Source of the DNA: Hybos culiciformis
Taxonomy: Eukaryota; Arthropoda; Insecta; Diptera; Hybotidae
Assembly: GCA_964007475.1 (NCBI GenBank)
Contig: OZ023273.1
Location: 115,677,812 to 115,741,811, forward strand
DNA: 64,000 bases
Reading direction: 5' to 3'
The position numbers and the translations under genes were made by a program. The notes under the pieces are model-generated. The model made no database searches and had not been told where the DNA came from. It worked only from the letters and a program-made list of their open reading frames with translations. Shown piece after piece: positions 11,958 to 25,197 of the stretch (positions within the stretch are counted from its first letter, which is position 1; each line of letters begins with the position of its first letter).

Positions 11958-14529
11958 GCATGAGGTAAGATTAATATTAATAACTATAGTAGGTATAGTC
12001 ACATCATTTCAAATCAAAAATAATTAAATCCATAAACCTTTTCGATACTTTAAACAGCAGTAAATGTAATCAGGGATATTTATAATTCATAAATGATTTC
12101 AAGCTTTCGGGAAAATTTAATTTTTAAATCTTGATTTTGATTATTTTAAATTAAATTTTGATTATTTTTGAGTCAAAGATCATTTATTTTTGGCTTTGAA
12201 TATTACGTAAATAAGAAAATAAATATTTTTTAATTAAATTATTACTTTAAATTTTCATAATGAGTTTCGTTTTTTTGCAAATTAAACATCTTAAGATTTT
12301 GCTTGATTTGACACTCAAAAATATTGTTATAAATAATGGTCTAATGATGAAAAAGGATCAATTCATTTTAAAACCGAAAATGTAACCCAGAATTTAATGT
12401 TTGTATATATCAAGAACCCTTACTCCTTACATTTATATTATCTATAGCACATGATACTATTTATTTTGAATTTTTGAAGTATTATATGAATTAAAATGAA
12501 TTGTATTATAAACACAGGCAGATATTTAAAAAATTAATAAAAAATAAATTGAAATAAATTCTATAGGCTCTTATCAATGAATACATTTTACACTGTTCAC
12601 AAAGTGTAATAAAGTATTTGAAAAAATGAAAAGTTTATAAAATATATGAATGTATATTATATATTATGTTGTATTTCATGATCAATTTTTTAAGTATATC
12701 TGAATTACAAAATACACGTTTGTTTTTTTTTGTTCTCATATATTTTGGTTTTATTTTTCTATTTTATTTTTATTATTATTCATTCTTGCAGCATTAATAA
12801 TATGTTTACATTTAATTCAACTTGAATCATATAAACCTAACACCTAAACTGAAATATATACATATCCTTACAGTCTAGTAATTTCGAACTATAGATATAA
12901 CAAATTATTAAAACAGTTTTACTATATTTTTGGTTTCAAAAAATAAAGAATGTTTTAAATTCTAAAACCTATTTAAATTTTCAATTTGAAAACTACATCT
13001 GTATATAAATACAATTATGCAGAGTTTCGAAGATAAAACGTTTGTGACACTTTTTTTAAGTTCTAGTTATTTTAAAATCCAGAAACAAAATACTGTCAAG
13101 ATGCACCTCCGCCAATACAAACTTGAAATTTCCTATATATTTTCTTCAATAGAAACATTAAAAAAACATTAATTTTGAAGCTGTCTTGATATACCTATTA
13201 TTTACAATTTCCATAAAAATAGAATATTTTTTTCTTCTGATGTAAAAATTACTAAATAAAAAATATATATTCTTTTGCATCAAAGTAAATAAGTTTTTTA
13301 TGAGGTCAAAGTAAAAGATAAGTTCTCTCTCTTTCGCGTTTATTTTTCGATAAACTTTCAGTATACCTATAGCAAAAAAAAAAATATTAAAAATTTTCTA
13401 AAGTTTATCTATATATGCATTTTATATGAAAAAAGGAAAAAGTTGAAAAAGTTGAAACATTAAAAAAAGAAAAAAAAAGGAACAACAAGTAAAACTTTTT
13501 TATTAATTTTTCAAAAATTAAACTTATTTAAATGTGAACAAACATTTTCATCTCTTACTGAAGCCAGACAATTCTGTTTTTTTTTTTAACTATTTTAACT
13601 ATTTTTCACTGAAACTTATAACACTAACCTAGATATTGATTACCATCGTTATGAAAAATATTTCTTTCATTATTAAACCATTTAATTTTAACATTTTTGA
13701 AATATTTTCTTGTCAATGACATAAAAATATTTAAAAAAATCAAATATAAAAATCTCCAGCCATACACACATTTATAGCAATATCTGATGAAAATTCCAGA
13801 TACTACAAACTATTCACTATACGAGGACGAATATTGGAATGCTAAAAACTTAAATGTAGGCTGCCGTCCGTCGTTCATACTATACTACGATTTTTAGTTC
13901 TGTTTATGAAAGTTATTTTAAAAAATAACTTAACTTAATAATAATTATGTAGATTATTTTTCGTGGTTCAAACCATTTAGTACGACGATCTAGAACGACG
14001 ACCAAAAGCAGAAAGTTTTTTTTAAAATCCGAATTGACCTTACATTAGCATGATTTATATTTTTATGTTAATTTCTTCTTCTTAAAATATTTTACATCGA
14101 ATTTTGGAATATTTTTGTGTTTGTTCTTATTTTATATATATTATATATATATATTAAAACGAATAACTAGATTAGTGCGCCATTTTTGTACAAAAAATAA
14201 TGGTATTTTTTATTTTTATTGTTTTCATTATCTATTCATAAGTCAGAAGTTATAAAAATTAGGGTGATCTGAATAATTAAGTTTGATTGTATAGTATTAG
14301 TACTTGAATACACTATATGTATGGAAATATTATTAATTTCTAACAATATAGTATAATTTGTTCTTGATACCCACCGTTTTAAAAAAATTCTTTAAATCAC
14401 CCTAAAAAAAAAAAAAATCCAACACGTGAAATAATCTTCTGCACATCTTTCATATTTTTATAATTTTAGCACGGTCTTGTCAGTTTCGTCGAGTATTTTT
14501 GAATTCAACCATTAGGAAACGAAAAAAAA
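11958..14529. other. Gene-free stretch upstream of the 14530 gene
   Basis: No supported gene. It should contain the promoter and 5' UTR of the plus-strand gene that starts at 14530, but I could not identify a defined core promoter. A slightly GC-richer segment lies near 13860-14030. Confidence 0.5.
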
Positions 14530-17500
14530 ATGAAACGAGTTTTAAATTACATGTCTGAATTACAAGATCTTTATATTATGCCTACAGAAATTGAATTAGA
14601 TTTAGAAACAATTGAATATTATTTAAAGAACTGCAATTTAAAATTAATTTCCAATAATGAATTAATTCATTTAAATATTATGAATTATTTAATTAAGAAT
14701 TTGAATGATTACAATTTAATTCACTTTACAAATTTATTCATGCTATTGGTACGAATTCCAAATAAACTAACAAATTCTAAATATTTTTATTTTTTAAAGG
14801 AAATTATCCGATATTTGCAAGTTATGAATATGTCGACAGATAAATTTTATGTATATAATAATGATTTACAATCAATGTTCAAGGACTTGCAGGATATAAT
14901 AGAAAAGTGAGTATTTTAATAACATCAACATTCTCACATCTTTTATTTATACTAATAATTTTAGCAGACCTTTAAAGAAGGTGTGAATGAAAAAGTATAA
15001 ATAGTAATGTATAGGAAATAACATTATCCAGTGGATTGTTGAGTTTGTCCACTAACCACTAGATTCCTAAAGACAAATAATTGTAATTTTGTTTTGTTTT
15101 CATTTTTTTTTTTTTAATATAAATAAAATTACTATTTTTATTTACAGATTATTTAAGGATAATTATTCCAATGCATCGATAAAATTTGAATTTGAAATTA
15201 TTTTTCGAGGTTTTTCATTATTTACCAAAGTATTAATATTTTCAAATATTATTGAGACTTCATTTAAAACCGCTGGCGGAATATTATTACTATCAATGTT
15301 ACATTTAAATTATGAATTTCAAATGAAATTATCTGATATCGATTTAGAGAATATTTTGTGGACGTTCAATGAACTTTTAATTATTATAGCTAAATTTTTA
15401 TCAGAAATGGAAGTGTCAAAATATTATATTTCAATAATGGTTGAAATTTTATTGACATTATTTAAGTATATTTTCAATATATATAAATTTAAATATACAA
15501 ATAAGTAAATAATGTTAATTAATAAATTATTAACACAATTTTTTATTTTCTTTTTTTTTTTTCAGAACTCTCAATTTTCAGAACATGTGTATTATATCAA
15601 AATATCGAAAACTGTTTGAAGAAATATTTCAACAATTTTATGAAAAATATATTCTTAATTTTATGAACGTAAGTTCGAATTGGGAATTTTCTTTTTATAT
15701 CAAGTATTTTTTGTTGGCTTGAATTTGAATCAAAAATCGATCCGATTTGATTCAACCTTTAATTATTAAATGTATTTGTTTTTATTATGAAATGATAAAA
15801 ATGCCGAATTAATTTTCTTTTTTTTCAATTTTAGGGAAATATTGATGAAGACAATAAATGTGTGTTATTAATAATAGAAATTCTTTATTGCGAAAATAAA
15901 ACATGGCAGCTAAAAGCCATTATTCAAAAGTCAATATTGAGTCTTACTCACCAATTGGAAAATTTCAATTATAATCGGTAATCATTTTTAATTTATTTTC
16001 ATATTAAAGGGTAACATAGAAATATTTTGGGTTAAAAGTCAAGAAATTTTTATTACTTTATGTACCTCCTTAATTTGTGTTTGTTTTTTTAAAGTCTATA
16101 AAAATGAATTTTTCTCGTTAAAAGTTAAGATGATAATGGTCTTACGCTTAAATTTTCTTATTTCAGAGAAATATGTAAAAAATTATACGCGGGATTATTT
16201 GCAAGAAACCGTGAACAGAGAGAATACATTTTGTCTGAAAATTTTTTGGAATTGAAATCTTTAGACTTTCAAAAAGTTAATAAAATTAATTTAGAAATTG
16301 TAATTCTAACATTTGAAACTATTTCAAATTTTAATCTAAAAAAAATTGAAATAAATTCTGATCGATTATTAAGAATAATATGGAAATATTTGAATTCATT
16401 ATCAGACTATATAAACAATGAATTTTTTTGGAGTTCTTTAAATTTATTTACGGTAAGTTAATGTTCAACTACTATACCTATTTCCTTTTTTAATATTCAA
16501 ATAAGATATTAACAAAGCCAATAATTCGTACACAAAAGAAAAATATATAGGCAGGATATGAGAGGCTAAATCGTTTAACGAATGGGATCTTAAATTCAAT
16601 TTCTATTAGTTTTACTTATCAATAATACCTTGTTGAAACTTTATCTGATTTTTCCAAAGAAAAATATTAATAATCGAATTTTTAACAAAGAACTTTGATC
16701 TTTAGTGCATCAGATGCTAAAAGAGCTAAAAGCACGATAACCTGTATTTAAATAAGATTTGATTAATATTAATCTATTTTTTCTTAATAATTTTATAATT
16801 GACATTTTTATGTATGCTTCGTAGTAACTTTATAATTTTTTAAACATGAATATTGTACACACATTTTCAGCATTAATTGAATTTAAAATATTTTGGAAAC
16901 GAAAACGTGAAAATCTCACTCTTGACACTTTGAAAATTGTACTTAAACTAAATTTTTGAATCTATTTTTTAATTTTTTTCATTGTAGTTAATGTTTGATA
17001 AAATTAAATTTAACGTATTTGCTTGTCGAAAAATAAACCGAATTTCAACGTATTATAAAATGATTTTAAATAATTCAATCCATAAGCTGGATGAAAACAT
17101 TGAATTCGACATAAACATATCAGTATTAAAATGGTTAACTAAATATGAAAAAAATTATCATGTTTTTGGGAAATTGGTAATTCAACAAAACTGAGAAATA
17201 AATTTATGCAATATCATTTTTAATGAGAAAAAAAAAACTTTTAGGCTTTCAAGTATTTAAATCAAAATTATATTGATGACGAGGCCCACCAACTAATGTC
17301 AATTAAACTACTTTTAGCTGGAATTTTCTTTCCAAACGAAAGAATCATATCAAATTCTATCAAATTTTTAAAATTTAAAGAGCTTTCAACATTTGACTTG
17401 GAGTATATTTTGAAGAAGATACAAGACAAAGATGAATGGAATAATTCTCTTTTTAATGCTATATCTGAGATTTTAACAAAATTCAAATCAGTCCTAACTA

Positions 17501-17571
17501 TTGATTCGCATGCAAAATTTCAAAAATTGATATTAAAAGCTTATGATAGAAATTCGTTATGTTCTCAGTGA
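14530..17571 (+). CDS. Uncharacterised 593-residue helical protein, seven exons
   Basis: I do not recognise this protein. The exons are 14530-14906, 15148-15504, 15566-15668, 15835-15977, 16167-16452, 16988-17176 and 17245-17571. All introns have GT-AG ends, most acceptors follow a pyrimidine-rich tract, and the joined length (1782 nt) is exactly 594 codons including TGA. The start is the first ATG after an in-frame TGA at 14500-14502 and is preceded by eight A residues. The protein is rich in Leu, Ile, Asn and Lys, with repeated amphipathic helix-like stretches and no signal peptide, zinc-binding or catalytic motif that I can see. This suggests an all-alpha, possibly ARM/HEAT-like solenoid, but that is an inference. 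Introns are short (61-240 bp) except the 535-bp intron 5. AATAAA at 17604-17609, just after the stop, is a plausible polyadenylation signal. Frame continuity across six introns makes a real gene very likely. Confidence 0.85.
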
Positions 17572-17661
17572 CATAATTAATTTATATCAATTCTATAACT
17601 TAAAATAAAAAATTGAAGCAAGTCATATATATTATCCTTGAATTTAACTTCAAATTTGATT

Positions 17662-17738
17662 CATAGATATAAAATTATAAAATATTCATAGTATATAGAA
17701 TTATAAAATATTCATAGTATATAAAATTATAAAATATT
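17662..17738. repeat. 26-bp minisatellite, three copies
   Basis: Three consecutive copies of a unit like CATAGTATATAAAATTATAA plus AATATT, differing at a few bases, lie just downstream of the 14530 gene, probably within or beyond its 3' UTR. Confidence 0.8.
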
Positions 17739-18062
17739 AACATTAAGATAATAGGCATATAGTAGTAGGATAATAATAAATAGTATTCATATTGATAAAA
17801 ATATTTTACTGTAAACGCTTTAAAAAATATTTATAAATATTTAACATTTTTTAATAAAATTTGTTTGAATAAAATTATCTAATAAAATAAATTCATTTTC
17901 CACAAAATTGTTATATGTGTATATATGTGCAAAAAAATACAAAAATATGTAGGTACATAATTGCACAACAGACATGTAGGGAAAAGGATAAATTTTTTAA
18001 AACTGGTTCTTATAGAAAAATTATATAATTTTAAAATGACTAAAGTACAAATTTTTTCAACT

Positions 18063-18086
18063 ATGTCAAGTAACACACTGAGATAA
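18063..18086. repeat. Dispersed 24-bp repeat (second copy at 4318-4341)
   Basis: A 24-base string beginning ATGTCAAGTAACACACTGAG is identical at 4318-4341 and 18063-18086, about 13.7 kb apart, with unrelated flanks. It is probably the surviving part of an old interspersed element. Confidence 0.7.
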
Positions 18087-21000
18087 CATACAGAGAATTT
18101 TAATATTAATTCTTAAGATTTATGAGCGAAAAGTTATAACAGCAGTTATTTTTTTCTTATGCAACTTACTTGAAAGATTAATGTTGGAAAACTTTGTTTT
18201 CCCATGAAAAGTTTTGTGAATTTTCCTTATTAGAAGAATGACGGATACTAAGTATTTTCATTGCCAATAAAGGTCACAAAGTTGTTGAATTTTAGTTATT
18301 TGACTATGGTTATCATCATCGATGTTTACGAAACATTTTTAATTTCCACCCCATTCACGTTCCAATATAAAAGTAATTCAATATTGAATTAGAGAAATTT
18401 GAAAAATTTTATTTCTAATTCCGTGAAATTAGATAAATAGTTAGTATAAATATTAAATTAGTGCAAATAATGTAGATTTAATAAATTTAAAATATTTTGC
18501 TTCATTCGTGTTTATTTTTATCATTACAATATTTCAGTTTATTTACCAGATTAAGTAATCCTATATTGGTTTTAATCAAATAATATATGGTTTGTTTTTA
18601 TAATATTTATTCCAATTTATATTTTTGAAATGTTTTAAAAATAAATTAAATATTAAATTTTTTTGTATTGTATTTGAACAAAAACGGGCCTTGCTCTAAT
18701 ACAAAGAATTTAGTTATAGAAAATGACGCAGATCGAGGTGGGGAAAGAGAACGTATTTGCTTTCGAGGGCTCTTTTACTCTTTTAGAAATATCGATTATT
18801 ATTTGATAAAAAATCTGTTAATATCGTTGTGATTTTAGCCACTGAGAATACATACATATTTGTAAATATATTAGATTGATTTTCTGTAATTGATATGTTA
18901 CGATTAATAAATTAAAACCATCATATAAATTTTTATATTCTCCCTTTACAATGTCAAAATAATTTTATTTTAAATGAGGTGTTTATTTTTTTCGATACCT
19001 GAAACAAATATCTTTAAAAATTTATGTTAATTACTGATAGAGAATAAATACAGCAATAGGAGACTTACAGCATTATAAATTGATAAATAAAAATATTGAA
19101 ATGATTTACTCTAATGGTTTATTTATAACTTAAGATTTTCTTACAAAAATTCTCTCTCTGAAATAAATTTCTCAACTTTTTATTATTTCTCTAATATGCA
19201 ACAGGAAAAATGCCAAATCCATAAGTATTATAAACAACATAATGTATACTACTTGATAAAACCTATAAATGTACTTAGATAGTATAATATTATTCATTAT
19301 GATGATAACAAACAATTTATTATTTATGGAACCTAAATACCTAATATAAATATAAAAAAAATTAATAAATTCAAAAAAAAAAAATAAATTAAACGAAAAG
19401 GTCGTATCAAAAATTTTTCAGTACCTTGATTTTACTTTCCATGTTATTTTCTGAAATTTCAATTTTTATTAAGAAAAATTTAGTTAGTATATTAGTATTT
19501 ACATTAGTATATTTATGACCAAAAATGTACATCAGTTAATAAAAGTAAATTCAATTAAAAAAATTTGGTGTCAATAAAGTTTTCCAACCTAACATAATAT
19601 ATGTAGGCGCAGGTACCTGGTTACATTAAGTTTAAATAGAGCAATTTTATATAGCACCTTACCTTTTGTTATTTCTTTATATTTTATTTTTTACATGTAT
19701 GTATAATATCAATTCCTATTGAAAAAACTAACAAATTTTTTTTAAAACATAAAATATATAGTGGTATTATAACTTAATGTATTACAATACAATTGATGTT
19801 ATGCGTTATCCTTTATTAGAAACCTCCACTAAAGTTAAGTTATTAGAAATGGATAATTAGTTTACCTTTACAGAATAAAAAAAAATATTTTTGGTCTTAT
19901 CTAAATTTAAATTTTTCTCAGTTGGAATAGCAAAAATGCTTTCTAAATAATCGTACATTATTTTTTTTGCCACATAAAAAAATGACTATAGAAAAAAATA
20001 AACAAATAAGAAATTTTGGTTTCGTTTCATCATGTTGTTCTCAGATCATCATCTTTTTTAAATAGAGATTTCTCCCATTTATTAATCAATCTACATACTA
20101 CCTTCATTTAAGCAATAAATGTTTATAATACATCTGGACCTAAATGGAAGAGTTCAGTGAGTCAATTTAAATCTACAAATATTTGTTTATGTTTTATTTT
20201 ATATAATAACTTTATTTTCCATTTTAACGTTATAATATTGTCTTTACATTACTTCAACAAAAGCTATTATATTTCTGTTTTAAACTAAAATAGTTGGTTA
20301 CAGCAAAACACCGTCCATTATTTATTAATTTTTCAATAACAATAAACCTGTATCGATTACCAGTGAAACAACATCAAACTCTGGTTGTTTAAATAGATAA
20401 ACAAAATCAGTTAGGTCACAAATTTTTTAGATTTAAAATTTAACATTGATTGATGATGTTCAGCCAACAAATGTAAATTCTTTTCAGAAAACAAGTACGA
20501 AATTTTACATCTTTAAAACTTACTAAGGTTCGCAACTTTTACATTAATATAAATAATTGAAAAAATTTGGTCAATTCTTTTATTTGGATGCAAATGCTGT
20601 AACCAAAAGCTTCACAACTTTGAGCTATATCAAAATACAAATTGTTATCTTCGAGCAAAATAAACATTTTAATTAAATTCTGTAGCTTTTTAAAGGGATT
20701 TTTTTCTAGAGTAATACAAATAAAAAAGTTTTGGAAATTTATCATAAATTATAACGAAAATTACAAAAACAAGTATTTTTTTAACAAATTTATAAAATAA
20801 TATTCTTTAAATCAGTTAATTTTAGATTTTATTAAAAGATAATATAATATAGCATTTATTTTAATTTTGATTTATTGAATTTTATTAATATTTTATAAAG
20901 TTAATTTAAAAAATGTTGTTAATTGAAAATATCTCAATTCGAAAATTTCGTACAATAAAATTTATCATTTCGCTTGACTTTCAAAAATCCATAATTCGTG

Positions 21001-21832
21001 CTTTCTTCTTTCATAACAACAATACTAACAATAATTTCATAATTAAAAAAACTTATTTTGAATAATAAAAACAAAATATTTAATTTCGTATGAGCTGTAA
21101 ATTCCAATACTGATGATCTAAATTTTTGAGATAACTCTTATCGTCAATGACGAAAATATTTTAGAAAATCATTTTTTTTCATGATAAAATAAATTAAAGA
21201 ACAAATATTTAAAAAATATTGATATATTATAATTAATAATCGATAGAGATTTATTTACAACGTGACGATTTTCATACTATCATTCCGAAATAAATTCTAT
21301 AAACTTAATCCACATTTGCCCCGTAAAATGGTTTTGAAATAAACTAGACATAGAAATAATTTTCTAATAGATAGTTTTAAAAGCAAAATTACAAGATGAA
21401 ATTAATAGACCAAAAAATAGTTCTGACGTTTTTGGAATTAGTTGACGAAATTACGGAATTAAATTTTATTGAAAATTACTTATTCACATTTCAAGATAAA
21501 AACTGATCATAATATTTTATAAAATGCTGTAACATTTGTCACAAAATATTTCACATTAAGTTTCAAAGATTCTACATAACCATATTTTCAAGAAATTTGA
21601 AAATGTGTATGATTTACAAATGCTAGCCAAGACAGGAAGTTCAAGATTTGAAGAGTAAAATACATTTTTTTACGATACATTGTATAATCTTACAGATAAA
21701 TTTGTCTAACATTTTGCATATCTGGTTTAAAAAAGGAACTGAGATAAAATGCTTTTGAATGAATTACAATTAAAACCATAATAAATTCTATAATAAAGAA
21801 AAAAAAAAAAAAAGAGTAAAATAATCATAAAT

Positions 21833-24800
21833 TCATTTTTTCAAACCCCATGCATTCGTAGTAGGTGGTCGTCTTTGGCCACTTTCTCTTTTCATAACTT
21901 CCATAATACTCATGGCAGGTAACCACGACTAAAAATAGAGATAAAAAAAAGATTTGAAGATTTTTTTAATAATTAAACGGCATTAACTTACTCTGTCTCT
22001 GTAGGCAGTGGCAACGACGTTTCGATTAGGCTCATTATCAAATGCTTCTGACTCAACCCCAAACATGCCACACATCTCATGTATTAATTGCCGTTTTTCG
22101 CGATTCATTGATGGAAATGAATGTCGTCGATTCTTTTGTTGGCTTGCTTTAGCTAATTTAACTAAATCAGTCAAAGCTTCATGAATATTTTTCACTAAAT
22201 GTGAATCTTTTTTATACCATCCTCGGATGAAATCAGAATAGCGAGTTAATAATTTTTGTTGAGTATCTGGATTTCTTATTTGTAATCCAATAGCTAGTCT
22301 GCGATTTCTTTCCAATACACGACATTCTTCTGTGCATTCCAATCTATGATGAGAAAAAAGTAAGTTTAGTCGAGAATAATTTCAAGTTGTTTTCAAACAT
22401 GGAAAAATTAACTCAAATACTGTAATATGTTAGTTAAATACATTTTAAGCGAAAACTTACGTTTTGTTACTGCTCATCTTTATTGGACCCATAATATCAC
22501 TTAATTCTATACTATTTCCCCTTTGCATCTCTGCCATAGATGAAGCTAGAGCTGCCATTTGAATTTTTTTATATTCTCTGGAAAAATCGTGGCAGGTTCT
22601 CATTTGCTTTCGATTTGCGCACTCACAAGTGACTTCTACCATTTCTTTACAGGGAGTATCAGGACAATCACCTTGATGACATGGAGCATTACATTTGTGG
22701 CCGCAATTAGATCGTATAATTGGGCAGTTTTGTTTACAAACTTCTCCTTCTACTTGGCAAATACCGTCATGACAAGGCTTAATACATTTGTGGTTCCCGC
22801 ACGATAACTTTTTATTACACGCAAGACCACAACTAAAACTTTCTTGACTACATGGAATCGTTTTACGTTGTTCATGATGACCGAAACACCATTTTGTAGT
22901 TAAAATCATACACGGTGGGCAAGGTGCTGGATCGCAATTATGAGTAACTTCATGATTACAAGAATGCTGACGACTACAAGGCTTATCACATGCTGGTTTT
23001 TTGGTTCCGCAAGGTACAGGAGGATAAATAACTTGAGCTCCACATTCGCAATACAATTCTTCAAATGAGCTACGATAACAAGGCATGCAGTTTCCTCGGT
23101 GGCAAGGTTGATCACACTTATGCTTTCCACAAGATAATGTGTAATTGCAAGGCATTGGGCAAATATGATCGATGTCAATGCAACATTCCTGATTACATTT
23201 ATGCTTCCCGCAGCTTCGTTTTTTTGTGCAACGTTTTTTGCATCTAGCGTCATCAGCTCTTGTCGATAATTGACGACATTTAATCATAATATCATTGATA
23301 TGTCCACAACGACACTTCACAGCCGTTTGTTTATTGCATGGTGGGCAGTTTCCTAGATGGCATTTGGAGGTGCAATGATGTGGCTTGGATGTTGGACCAC
23401 ATTTAAGAATTTTTCCACAAATTCCTAAACAGACAGGAATGGGATCTAAGCACGATTTTCTATCTTTGATAGGCATTTTACCGCAAGGACAAGATATAAT
23501 AGACTCTGGACTCAATTTACACGTTTTACAATTTCCTGAATGGCAACAGTCTTTGCATTTATGATTTCCACACGTTAGGTCCTTGTTGCAAGGCTTTCCA
23601 CAGGAATAATTTTTCTTATCGATAGAATCACGAGTACAAGGAACTTGACGTTGCTGTCTTCCACAATGACATTTTTGTTCTACCTTATGATCACAAGCTG
23701 GGCATTTTCCCTGATGACATTTTTGAGTGCATTGATGCAGCTCACAATTTAATAATTTATCACATATGAAATCGCATTCAATTTCTTCCTTCAGAAAGCA
23801 TTGCATTGATTTTTTTGTTTTGCCACAACCACAATCTCTTGTGACAAATGCTTGGCACGGCGGACAAGGTCCAGGATGACATAACAAAGTGCAAGAGTGT
23901 GAGCAATTATCTTTTCGACCACAAGTTTCTCCACAGCTGTGAGCCAAATCATTCCTATTATACTCAGGGTTTCTTATCTTTCCGCAAAAACAGAAATAAT
24001 GTCGTGGCAATTGTTTAAGAATATTCTGGCAAGCCGGACAGCGCCATTCACCATCTTTAGTTTTCGAACTAGTAGCCCACTTTGTCACGCAATTTAAATG
24101 AAAAATATGATAACAATTCTGGCACGACCACACATTGTGATGAGATTTGATCAATTCAACACAAACTAAACATTCGAGACGCCTGGCTTCGATTTCCTTA
24201 ATCAACTTTTCACGTTGCGATAATTTTTCATTATCAACCGAGTTTTTTTGATGTTTTTGCGGTGATGAACCACTCGATTTCGGACTTTCATTACTTTTAT
24301 TCGACAAATTAAATCCATCCGATAATTCTCTTTCATTTCTATTACGATTCCAATTATCTCTACGCTTGTTATGACGATAATTGTCAAATTTTTGATGTTG
24401 GCTTTTGTTTTTCTTAACATTGCGATTGTAATTACTCTCATCATTTTGATATCCATTACTACTTTTATCATTTGATTGTCTTTGTGGACCTTGTTGATGT
24501 TGTTTCGATTCTTTTGAGCTACGTGTTGTTGAATTTGTACGAGAATTTAATTGCGAACTAGATGCATTAGAATTTGATTGGTCATTTAATGTTAAATTAT
24601 TAAAGCGAGGAATAAATTCGTTTGCTGTTGCTAATAAATTTGACTGAGGCAATGATTCTGCATTTAAATTATTTTCGTAAAAATATTGTGACGAATCACC
24701 ATTTAAACCATAATTATGAAAATTGGCATCATTCGAAAATATAGAAATTCCATTTTGGCCCTAAAAATTAAATAAAAAATAAATTGTTAACAATATAAAT

Positions 24801-25197
24801 AATAATTTAATTGTGGATAAGAACACGACACATGTAAATCCTTAATAAAAATTAAATTTTAATAGACAGTTTATCAATTTATGAAATTAAAATATTTTAC
24901 CTGATAATTTTGATAAAAATTATAATTAGTTGGCATTAGCATTGAATTATTAAAATTATTTTGATATCCATTTAATTGTGATTGAAAATTATGTTGTATT
25001 AAAAAATCATTGAAATTCATATAATTGTTATTATCATTAGCAGATGTGGTTGCAGCAGCAGTAGCCGATGCAGTAGAAGTTGAAGGTGACAATGATGACG
25101 ATAAAATCTGACGATTTTGATAAAAATTGTTCAAACGAGAATTGGATGATGCTGACGCCAGCGAATTTCTATTGTTGTTTTTATTATTTTGTGACAT
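21833..25197 (-). CDS. stc: Shuttle craft / NFX1-type zinc-finger protein, complete
   Basis: Four exons on the minus strand, 25197-24901, 24760-22461, 22343-21992 and 21928-21833, join to 1015 codons including TGA (1014 residues), close to the roughly 1100 residues of fly Stc and human NFX1. The ATG is preceded by an in-frame TGA. Order of parts: a Ser/Asn/Gln-rich N terminus; a PAM2-like motif at about 140-150 (NLLATANEFIP); a low-complexity basic stretch; an atypical RING/PHD finger at about 296-343 (first C-x2-C, final CPAC); eight or nine NF-X1 zinc fingers at about 350-830; and an R3H domain at about 910-990 with RQLIH at 950-954. The C terminus ends in a short basic, Pro-rich tail. Family knowledge: NFX1 proteins bind nucleic acids, the RING may give E3 ligase activity, and fly stc is needed for embryonic motor axon development. 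The R3H domain lies in exon 3 and continues over the last intron. All key Cys/His residues that I checked are present. Confidence 0.96.

Larger units (their letters stand above)
17572..21832. other. Gene-free stretch between convergent genes
   Basis: This lies between the 3' end of the plus-strand 14530 gene and the 3' end of shuttle craft on the minus strand, so both genes' 3' UTRs fall here. It contains the 26-bp triplicate at 17662-17738 and the second copy of a dispersed 24-mer at 18063-18086. A GC-richer island near 18720-18785, around GATCGAGGTGGGGAAAGAGA, has no open frame or known motif that I recognise. Confidence 0.5.

Noticed and set aside
22559..24471. Several open frames overlapping shuttle craft on both strands
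   Set aside because: They are shadows of the 766-codon stc exon; their sequences have no family features while the main frame has intact NF-X1 fingers.
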